From positions 1-27,359 of the IMG/VR virus record IMGVR_UViG_3300008267_000277: a stretch of DNA of 27,359 nt, one strand, 5' to 3'. The position numbers and the translations under genes were made by a program. The notes below the pieces were generated by a model that saw only the letters and a list, made by a program, of their open reading frames with translations, was not told where the DNA came from and did no database searches. This document shows, piece by piece, positions 7,654 to 13,394 of the stretch; position 1 is the first letter of the stretch, and every line of letters begins with the position of its first letter. Source of the DNA: a virus.

Positions 7654-9126
7654 ATGTCTATTAATAATTCTTATTTCAGTAAAAATAATACAATAGTTTC
7701 AAATAGTTACACTAATACAGGTCGTAATCCTGTTACAGAACTATTTTACGGGTCAGTAAATAATACACAATACCCTTATGGGTTTAGTCGTTTTATATTT
7801 AATTTAGATTTGTCGTTATTACAACAAAAAGTTGATGATGGTATAATCGCGTTTGAATGTGATTATACTATTAAACATACTTTAAGGATGACGAATACTT
7901 CATCATTTAATGATAGATTAAATACCGAAACATCTCAAAATCGAATGAGAGCTACTTCATTTGATTTGATATTATTTAGAATACCGTATATTAATAATGA
8001 TTCAGATTTTCCTCAATTATGGGATGAAGGTGTTGGTTATGATTATGCGGACTTAGTTTACGAGGTTGTAAACGACAAAAATTTCTCAGATAGACCATCT
8101 AATTGGTATCAAACAACAACTATAAATACTTGGACAGAACCTGGTATATATAACAATAATAATACAGGTGTTGTTGATTATAACGATTTAGTAATTGTCG
8201 ATACACAACATTTCGAATTCGGTGATGAAAACATTAGTTTTGATATGACTAATGAAATTAATTCAATTCTTAACGGAACATTAGAAAATGTATCAGGTTG
8301 GGGAATTGCATATAAACCACAAGTTGAAAATCTAACAGGTCTTACCTCTAACTACGAAGTTCAATTCTTCACAAGACACACACAAACATTCTATGAACCA
8401 TTTTTAGAGACATCTTACGATGATTTAATTGAAGATGATAGAAATTTATTTACATTAGGTAAAACTAATAAGCTTTATTTATACCTTTATGATAATGGTA
8501 ACCCTGTTAATTTAGATTCTAATCCTATGGTTAGTATTTACGATGGTAGTGGTGAACCTATTGTGGGTTTAACAGGTATGACAGCTTGTTTAAGAACTAA
8601 AGGTGTTTATGAAATTACAGTACCACCTTTAAGTGGTTATAAAACACCTTGTATGTTTTCTGATGTTTGGTCTAATTTATATTTAAATGGATTTAATATT
8701 CCATATATCGTTAATGACTTTACAATATTCCCTTATAAAAATTCTATACAAATAGGGTCGACAAGTTCTAATGAAACTAAATTATATGGTTTTGATTTTT
8801 ATGGGATTAAACAAGATGAAAAAATATTTAATTCAGATATTAGGAAAGTTGGGGTAATAATTAAACAAGCTTTCACAACTCAAAAATTATTACAAAAAGT
8901 CGATGCTTATTATAGAGTTTATGTTAGAGAAGGACAAACTGAAGTTGAAGTTCAAAATTGGACTAAAATAAATAGAACTCCTAATGAATATTTCTTCATA
9001 TTTGATACTAGAGATAAAATACCTAATGAATATTTTATTGATATTAAAGTTGAAAGTGGGGGTGAAATTAATACGTATAAAAGACAAATTAAATTTCAAA
9101 TAGTGAATGTTAAATATTCAGAATAA
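7654..9126 (+). CDS. DNRLRE-like virion structural protein
   Basis: 490 residues, rich in Asn, Thr, Tyr and beta structure, with no signal peptide. Residues about 35-260 resemble the DNRLRE-type beta domain used in surface and fibre proteins: PYGFSRFIFNLDLSLLQQ (42-59), later WGIAYKPQ and VQFFTRHTQTFYEPFLE just before the domain ends. Two further beta modules follow. One (about 275-350) contains NKLYLYLYDNGNPVNLDSNP and reads like an Ig-like domain; the C-terminal one (about 390-490) is Ig/FN3-like. It probably forms part of the baseplate periphery, a tail fibre or another exposed structure. It has its own candidate promoter and follows the gp5-like gene. Confidence 0.6.
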   Translation: MSINNSYFSKNNTIVSNSYTNTGRNPVTELFYGSVNNTQYPYGFSRFIFNLDLSLLQQKVDDGIIAFECDYTIKHTLRMTNTSSFNDRLNTETSQNRMRATSFDLILFRIPYINNDSDFPQLWDEGVGYDYADLVYEVVNDKNFSDRPSNWYQTTTINTWTEPGIYNNNNTGVVDYNDLVIVDTQHFEFGDENISFDMTNEINSILNGTLENVSGWGIAYKPQVENLTGLTSNYEVQFFTRHTQTFYEPFLETSYDDLIEDDRNLFTLGKTNKLYLYLYDNGNPVNLDSNPMVSIYDGSGEPIVGLTGMTACLRTKGVYEITVPPLSGYKTPCMFSDVWSNLYLNGFNIPYIVNDFTIFPYKNSIQIGSTSSNETKLYGFDFYGIKQDEKIFNSDIRKVGVIIKQAFTTQKLLQKVDAYYRVYVREGQTEVEVQNWTKINRTPNEYFFIFDTRDKIPNEYFIDIKVESGGEINTYKRQIKFQIVNVKYSE

Positions 9127-9130
9127 ATAG

Positions 9131-9138
9131 ATATTTAT
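9131..9138 (+). promoter_or_regulatory. Candidate late-promoter octamer ATATTTAT
   Basis: A perfect ATATTTAT lies 16 nt before the ATG at 9155 and 4 nt after the previous stop. AATAAAAAC follows at the same offset as at 7639. The repeated arrangement in two consecutive intergenic spacers is the clearest pairwise evidence for the motif. Confidence 0.5.
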
Positions 9139-9154
9139 AATAAAAACCAAAATT

Positions 9155-9322
9155 ATGTCAAATGTAAGTGCAAATACTGAAAATACTATATGTATAGTTG
9201 ATTGTAGTGGTAATACAAAAACCATAAACCCTCCTCATCCTGTTTTCTCAGACCAAACAGGTGGAACAGTAACCCAATTGAATTTAGTTCAATTAGGTGG
9301 AGAAAATGGATTATATTCTTAA
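9155..9322 (+). CDS. Small putative virion protein, 55 aa
   Basis: An intact 55-codon frame from ATG 9155 to TAA 9322 fills the space between two longer genes. Residues 13-17 contain CIVDC, then a polar stretch, NPPHPVFSDQTGGTV (25-39), and a C-terminal LNLVQLGGENGLYS. The regular spacing (28 nt after one gene, 6 nt before the next), the upstream ATATTTAT box and the non-random composition support a real gene. The two close cysteines could form a disulphide or bind metal. A minor structural role is likely from the context; no family was recognised. Confidence 0.55.
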   Translation: MSNVSANTENTICIVDCSGNTKTINPPHPVFSDQTGGTVTQLNLVQLGGENGLYS

Positions 9323-9328
9323 ACGTAT

Positions 9329-9640
9329 ATGAAAAAAGTTATTAAATTAAATGAAACCCAATTGATTACTATTATTAATCGTGTGGTTAAAGAACAAGAA
9401 GAAAAACGTTATATGTTTTTCTCAAATTTAGAACAAATAAAAAAACAAGTTGAAGAACTACTTACTCTAAATGAAGATGAGGTAACTGAAATTTTAGAAA
9501 ATGGACATGATTGGGCTCAAGACCATTTAGCAACGGCTAAAGAAAGTATTGACCAAGTTTATGAATTTCTAACCAAAGAATCAGAAGATGAGGTTATGTT
9601 GGAAAATAAAAAAACTAAATTGAAAAAACAAACAAAATAA
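9329..9640 (+). CDS. Small putative packaged protein with N-terminal targeting peptide
   Basis: 103 residues. The N-terminus MKKVIKLNE|T has the form of a T4-type capsid-targeting sequence: a short basic peptide ending in LxE, the signal cut by T4-like prohead proteases. It continues QLITIINRVVKEQEE, nearly matching the C-terminal peptide of the 135 aa protein encoded at 10394-10801. The rest is acidic helix with LTLNEDEVTEILENG and HDWAQDHLATAKESIDQVYE (about 48-82), ending in a Lys-rich tail. It begins 6 nt after the 55 aa gene and is followed 3 nt later by a terminator, so it closes the plus-strand structural unit. The packaged-protein role is inferred from the N-terminus; the mature function is unknown. 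Confidence 0.6.
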   Translation: MKKVIKLNETQLITIINRVVKEQEEKRYMFFSNLEQIKKQVEELLTLNEDEVTEILENGHDWAQDHLATAKESIDQVYEFLTKESEDEVMLENKKTKLKKQTK

Positions 9641-9643
9641 ATT

Positions 9644-9670
9644 AAAAAGGGTGTAAAAACCCTTTTTTTT
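9644..9670 (+). terminator. Intrinsic terminator ending the plus-strand structural block
   Basis: AAAAAGGGT pairs with ACCCTTTTT around a GTAAAA loop and runs into eight T's in total. It starts 3 nt after the stop of the 103 aa gene. Confidence 0.85.
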
Positions 9671-9686
9671 ATAACCTAAAAAGATG

Positions 9687-9694
9687 TATATTTG
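9687..9694 (+). promoter_or_regulatory. Host-type -7 box TATATTTG with possible leaderless start
   Basis: TATATTTG matches the Bacteroidota primary-sigma -7 consensus TAnnTTTG. It lies just after a terminator and ends 4 nt before the ATG at 9699, so transcription would begin at or next to the start codon. No clear -33 TTG element is visible in the T-rich DNA upstream, which keeps confidence moderate. Confidence 0.45.
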
Positions 9695-9698
9695 TATC

Positions 9699-10142
9699 AT
9701 GGAAACAAATACTAAAAACATCGACATCGTTAGTCATAAAATTAAACGTCTGTTTCAGACAGTTGGAATTAAATTTATAAGACTATTAACACCTAAAGAA
9801 GACCAAAATAAAGGTGAGTTTGAATCTGAATGTATTTCAATATGTAAAAATCTTATACATAAAGATAATACTAAACTACTTATTTCCCCAATTTCCAAGA
9901 AAAGGTATATTAAAAGTGATGAAAAACAAATTTTCATTATTATGGAAACGGGACAATTAACCATCGTTAACCATAATTATAGTTACAACATCAACGTACT
10001 TCCAAAGTCGTATGACAAATTAATTTCATTATTCGATAATGAAGTTGAGAAAAGACGACAGAAAATGGAAGATGAAATACGTTCTAATGTAAAACACTCA
10101 TTGTCTAACATTTATCAAAACATTATCAATGAAAAAGTTTAA
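9699..10142 (+). CDS. Hypothetical protein, 147 aa
   Basis: I take the ATG at 9699 as start because it directly follows a TATATTTG box; an in-frame ATG at 9684 lies upstream of that box and would add five residues. The protein is basic at the front (VSHKIKRLF) and has a middle beta-rich part (LLISPISKKRYI, QIFIIMETGQLTIVNHNYS). A charged C-terminal helix follows (DNEVEKRRQKMEDEIRS). No membrane segment, Cys cluster or catalytic motif is visible. It is separated from the structural genes by a terminator and has a host-like promoter, so it may be expressed earlier in infection. It overlaps the next gene by 14 nt. Function unknown. Confidence 0.6.
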   Translation: METNTKNIDIVSHKIKRLFQTVGIKFIRLLTPKEDQNKGEFESECISICKNLIHKDNTKLLISPISKKRYIKSDEKQIFIIMETGQLTIVNHNYSYNINVLPKSYDKLISLFDNEVEKRRQKMEDEIRSNVKHSLSNIYQNIINEKV

Positions 10143-10377
10143 TAATTTATTATATCTCGGTGTATTATGTTTTTTAATACCAATAATTGTTTTTATTATT
10201 TTAACATCTAATTTTAAAAATAGGTTTACTAATAAGACAATTGATACTGAAATCATTTATGACACTATAACGGTTAAAAATACCACATATGATACTGTAG
10301 TCATTAAAAAATATGTTTACGATACCATTAGGAAAAAAACACCTAAAAAAATCATATCTAATGACACTTTAAACTAA
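10129..10377 (+). CDS. Single-pass membrane protein with YDT repeats
   Basis: 82 residues. After MKKFNN comes a strongly hydrophobic helix (LLYLGVLCFLIPIIVFIILT, 7-26), then a polar tail with three related units: YDTITVKN, YDTVVIKK and YDTIRKK. The layout (short cytoplasmic start, one membrane span, beta-rich tail outside) fits an inner-membrane-anchored protein with a periplasmic domain. A role in lysis (spanin-like) or envelope modification is possible, but neither is shown by the sequence. It is coupled to the previous gene by a 14 nt overlap and ends at a bidirectional terminator. Confidence 0.6.
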   Translation: MKKFNNLLYLGVLCFLIPIIVFIILTSNFKNRFTNKTIDTEIIYDTITVKNTTYDTVVIKKYVYDTIRKKTPKKIISNDTLN

Positions 10378-10379
10378 TT

Positions 10380-10411
10380 AAAAAACCCAATCGTTATTGA
10401 TTGGGTTTTTT
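10380..10411. terminator. Bidirectional intrinsic terminator between convergent genes
   Basis: A 13-bp stem (AAAAAACCCAATC with GATTGGGTTTTTT) closes a GTTATT loop, with T-runs on both strands. The plus-strand 82 aa gene ends just before it, and the stop codon of the minus-strand 135 aa gene lies inside it. Confidence 0.85.
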
Positions 10412-10801
10412 ATTATATTGTTCATTAATAACTCTTTTAATGATTCTAATTAAATCATCTTCTGTTAATTTAATTATTTTTTTATTTTTACCTGGTGTTT
10501 GATTAATATTATTCCCATCATCATCACTAAATGTTGAATATGGGTTTCTTTTAATATAATCTGTAGCTTTTTTTGCTTGTGATTCTATTTTCTTAATCTG
10601 AGACCGTCTTTCGTCCATTTTCCCGTCATAACTATCGTATTGTAATAATGGACTATCATAATCGGATAAAGAGATGTCAAACGGTTGTAATGACGTTTTT
10701 TTGAATGGTCTTAAACCCGGTTGTAATGGTGAAATATAAGAACCTCTACCCCCTGAACTATCGGAGGTGGCTTCATTTAACTTGATTTTATTATTTTTCA
10801 T
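10394..10801 (-). CDS. Putative packaged/prohead protein, 135 aa
   Basis: The N-terminus MKNNKIKLNE|ATSD looks like a capsid-targeting peptide with an LxE|A cleavage site, similar to the FLINE|ATSE site of the capsid protein. The middle is low-complexity and polar with Tyr/Asp/Ser (LSDYDSPLLQYDSYDG) and a basic helix (RRSQIKKIESQAKKATDYIK). The C-terminus has KIIKLTEDDLIRIIKRVINE, close to the N-terminus of the 103 aa protein. It has its own ATATTTAT box 14 nt upstream of the start. I infer a small protein carried into the prohead and trimmed there; what it does after delivery is unknown. Confidence 0.6.
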   Translation of the reverse strand: MKNNKIKLNEATSDSSGGRGSYISPLQPGLRPFKKTSLQPFDISLSDYDSPLLQYDSYDGKMDERRSQIKKIESQAKKATDYIKRNPYSTFSDDDGNNINQTPGKNKKIIKLTEDDLIRIIKRVINEQYNKKPNQ

Positions 10802-10815
10802 TTATATTCTTTATT

Positions 10816-10823
10816 ATAAATAT
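10816..10823 (-). promoter_or_regulatory. Candidate late-promoter octamer ATATTTAT
   Basis: Read on the minus strand, ATATTTAT lies 14 nt before the start at 10801 and is followed by AATAAAG. The reverse strand of the same spacer also serves the plus-strand gene at 10833, so the 31-nt gap may hold divergent promoters. Confidence 0.5.
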
Positions 10824-10832
10824 TTTTAATAT

Positions 10833-11060
10833 ATGGAAGAACAACAAATTTTTGGTAAATTATTTAATAGAATACCATTATTAACCGAAAATCATATCGA
10901 TATCCTTTTACAGACAATGGATAAAGAAACCTCAATTTACTATCTAACACAAGCCATTTCATACGCATATGAAATGGGTGTGTTTTCTATTGGTGAAGTT
11001 GAAATATTATCTAAAGCAATACGAATCTCTAATCGTAATCCTGATGAAAAACAAAATTAA
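10833..11060 (+). CDS. Hypothetical protein, 75 aa
   Basis: A small helical, mildly acidic protein that I do not recognise. Its core LTENHIDILLQTMDKETSIY (17-36) is followed by a run of helix (YAYEMGVFSIGEVEILSKAI, 45-64). There is no membrane span or metal-binding cluster. It is an isolated plus-strand gene between two minus-strand ones: it starts 32 nt from the divergent start at 10801, and its stop overlaps the stop of the convergent gene by 4 nt. The LTE near residue 19 is not at the extreme N-terminus, so it is not counted with the targeting-peptide proteins. Confidence 0.6.
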   Translation: MEEQQIFGKLFNRIPLLTENHIDILLQTMDKETSIYYLTQAISYAYEMGVFSIGEVEILSKAIRISNRNPDEKQN

Positions 11061-11575
11061 ACATTAGATTTAAATGCATCTAATCCATATCCTTGAGTAC
11101 CTGAATCATAAGCTGTTTGTTCAGGTGTTAATGGTTTATTAGGTTCAGGGACTTTTATATCTTCTTCAGAGTTAGCAACAACATCAGATGGCTTAAATTT
11201 AACTGATTGTTGTAATTTAAAATTTTCACCTTGTTTAGCCCACTCTCTACGAGTATTTGGTCCACACATACCATAACCTTTTTTAACGTCTTTTTTAAGA
11301 CCATCGGGGTATTTAGGAACCCAACCTTTAACATTTATATCTAACCAATCTTGAAATACCATCACCTCTTCTTTAGTACCTTTACCTACAGGACATGGTG
11401 TCTGTACCGGCTTATTAGTAACCTTTTTAGGTTGATTATTTTGAGGTAAATAAGTTATAGGTCCTGTTTTATAACTACTATTTTGTTCACTTAAATATTG
11501 TCGTTCAGTGGCTGTTTTATGTAACGATAAAATCCTTTCTTTTTCGGATTCGTTAATTAAAAATTGTTGTTTCAT
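11057..11575 (-). CDS. Putative packaged protein with peptidoglycan-binding-like domain
   Basis: 172 residues. MKQQFLINE|S at the N-terminus resembles the T4 capsid-targeting peptide and ends in the same FLINE signal as the capsid cleavage site. Residues 10-31 (SEKERILSLHKTATERQYLS) are a charged helix followed by a polar linker. A domain at about 60-115 begins CPVGKGTKEEVMVFQDWLD and ends GYGMCGPNTRREWAKQG. The FQxWL ... GYGxxGPNTxxxW pattern resembles PG_binding_1-type repeats (xxLQxxL ... GxFGPxTxxA), with two cysteines that could pair. A cell-wall-binding virion protein is a reasonable inference. It has an ATATTTAT box 16 nt upstream. Confidence 0.6.
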   Translation of the reverse strand: MKQQFLINESEKERILSLHKTATERQYLSEQNSSYKTGPITYLPQNNQPKKVTNKPVQTPCPVGKGTKEEVMVFQDWLDINVKGWVPKYPDGLKKDVKKGYGMCGPNTRREWAKQGENFKLQQSVKFKPSDVVANSEEDIKVPEPNKPLTPEQTAYDSGTQGYGLDAFKSNV

Positions 11576-11589
11576 AATTTATATTTTAA

Positions 11590-13320
11590 CTATAAATATC
11601 GTATATATTTAAAAAGACCACAATCCCATATTTTACTATAACCTAATTCAGTTGTTAATTCTTTTTCACTTTTACTGAAATCTAAATTGGGATATTTTTT
11701 TTTAAGGTTATTTTTACCAAAACCAAATTTATGGTATCTTTTATATTTGTTAATTTTTGAGTTATAATAACAATATGATGGTTTTGTTATTGAATCTAAA
11801 CTAAAACCTAAACTTATATAAAAATTATTATCGGGGTCAATAGTCCACCTTCTATCGGCAAAACTAATTATAGTTTTTGGGTTATATTCATTTATAAAAT
11901 ATTTTAAAAATTTTGACCCTAACCCTCTAATAACATATTCTGATTTTGTCGCATACCGACTTAATTCATACTCCCCTTCGGTGTTTTTTGTCATATTCCT
12001 ATTTGAATTAAAAGTCATAATACCAACTAATTCTTCTTTATAAAATGCACCATAAAATATATCGGATTTATCAGACCCTTGTATATGATTAGAATCTAAA
12101 AAATAGTTTTTTTCTTCTTTAGATATTTTTTTAATTATTAAATTTCTCCCCCCAATTTTAATTCCTGTGTTAACTTTTAAAATATGTTTTAGTTTTATTT
12201 TAACTAATTCTTTATTATTAACCCATTCATCTTCAAATATGTGTATTAATTTATAACCATGTTTATAACAATCGATTGTTTTATTCAAATGATAATTCAT
12301 GGTTTTTCCCATAGATTCGGTATGATAATATAATCCATTGTATTCTATACATACCTTAACTTCATCAATAATTAAATCAATCTCTTTACCATCTAACAGT
12401 GTTCTATTTTTACCTTTATCGACTTTAAACCCTAAACTTTCAATAAATTCCTTAACCTCAGTCTCACCTTTAGAAGTCCAAGTTGGTGTTATAGTTAAAT
12501 TTAATTTTTTAGTAATTTCACTTAATGTGTTGGAGATATTTTCTGAAATGATTCTTTCATTAGGAAACATTAACTTATATTCTGAAGTTGTTATATTATG
12601 TTTGGTTTTTAAATGAGTATTTGAAATTGTTTTCATTTTTTCATTACATAATTTACAAACCACATGATTTTTAATATCTAATAATTCTTTTGATTTTATA
12701 ATTTTCGGATGGTAATGAGAATCCAATGGAAATTTATATAGATACTCTTCAATTGAAATATTATGAACATTACTGATATGTGATTCAAAACAACCTGTTT
12801 TATTTTTAACGTCAGTCGTTGTCCAATCACACAATTCACATTTTCTTATTTTTACCTTTTCAATCTTAATGATTTCAAAATATTCCTCAAACCATTTTTT
12901 TTTATTTAACGCTTCGTATTTTTTTCTTTGGTAATTGTTTTCAGGTATCCAAACATTTTCATAGTTATCAATGATATGTTTAGTTAATTTACCGGATAAA
13001 TTATTAGGGTCTTTAATGATACTATGTGTTTTTTTACATTTAGCAACTAATTCATATTCATCATCCGAATAACGTTTTATTTTAGATGATTCTATAATAG
13101 AACTATCACCGGTTTTTACTTGACCACCTCGATTATTAATTAATACGTTATTATCTAATAATATTTGACGTATCTTTTTATGACCTACTTTAAATTTTTC
13201 ACCTAATTTATGAGTACTCGGAATCTCTGTTTTATATAATAAAATTATATTTTCGATATCCTCTTTAGTCAAATTTGTTTTCATAATATTAAATATAGTA
13301 AAATTATTATCATAATCCAT
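11590..13320 (-). CDS. EDxHD/VSR-type homing endonuclease with zinc fingers and GNAT-like domain
   Basis: 576 residues from the upstream ATG; an ATG 12 codons later (13284) is the likelier start because it follows an AT-rich promoter-like box and begins MKTNLTKED. Domains in order: helix-turn-helix (about 17-60); zinc finger 1 with C161, C164, H181, H186; zinc finger 2 with C222, C225, H236, H241; nuclease at about 284-380 with EIDLIIDE, then EYNGLYYHTE (326-335) and HIFEDEW, the pattern of VSR-related phage homing nucleases. A C-terminal region (about 390-560) follows with FADRRW, which I associate with Mom-like GNAT domains often fused to phage homing enzymes. It is a free-standing mobile gene inserted between the capsid terminator and the 172 aa gene. 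Confidence 0.8.
   Translation of the reverse strand: MDYDNNFTIFNIMKTNLTKEDIENIILLYKTEIPSTHKLGEKFKVGHKKIRQILLDNNVLINNRGGQVKTGDSSIIESSKIKRYSDDEYELVAKCKKTHSIIKDPNNLSGKLTKHIIDNYENVWIPENNYQRKKYEALNKKKWFEEYFEIIKIEKVKIRKCELCDWTTTDVKNKTGCFESHISNVHNISIEEYLYKFPLDSHYHPKIIKSKELLDIKNHVVCKLCNEKMKTISNTHLKTKHNITTSEYKLMFPNERIISENISNTLSEITKKLNLTITPTWTSKGETEVKEFIESLGFKVDKGKNRTLLDGKEIDLIIDEVKVCIEYNGLYYHTESMGKTMNYHLNKTIDCYKHGYKLIHIFEDEWVNNKELVKIKLKHILKVNTGIKIGGRNLIIKKISKEEKNYFLDSNHIQGSDKSDIFYGAFYKEELVGIMTFNSNRNMTKNTEGEYELSRYATKSEYVIRGLGSKFLKYFINEYNPKTIISFADRRWTIDPDNNFYISLGFSLDSITKPSYCYYNSKINKYKRYHKFGFGKNNLKKKYPNLDFSKSEKELTTELGYSKIWDCGLFKYIRYL
11592..11599 (-). promoter_or_regulatory. Candidate late-promoter octamer ATATTTAT
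   Basis: On the minus strand it lies 16 nt before the start at 11575 and overlaps the last codons and TAG stop of the homing endonuclease gene, so the 3' end of the mobile gene carries or preserves this box. Confidence 0.45.
13289..13296 (-). promoter_or_regulatory. Promoter-like box before homing endonuclease (TATATTTA)
   Basis: ATATTTAA on the minus strand, preceded by T to give TATATTTA, ends 4 nt before the ATG at 13284. It is one base from both the host box TAnnTTTG and the ATATTTAT octamer. The spacing resembles the possible leaderless start at 9699. Confidence 0.3.
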
Positions 13321-13344
13321 TTAGTTTTAAACCTATTAAAATAA

Positions 13345-13372
13345 AAAAAGGTCAGAAAACTCTGACCTTTTT
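13345..13372 (-). terminator. Intrinsic terminator after the capsid gene
   Basis: A 12-bp stem (AAAAAGGTCAGA with TCTGACCTTTTT) with an AAAC loop on the plus strand, and seven A's on the plus strand giving a U-run on the minus transcript. It lies 22 nt after the capsid stop and separates the capsid unit from the mobile endonuclease gene. Confidence 0.88.
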
Positions 13373-13394
13373 AATTGTTATATCAAGTTATTGA

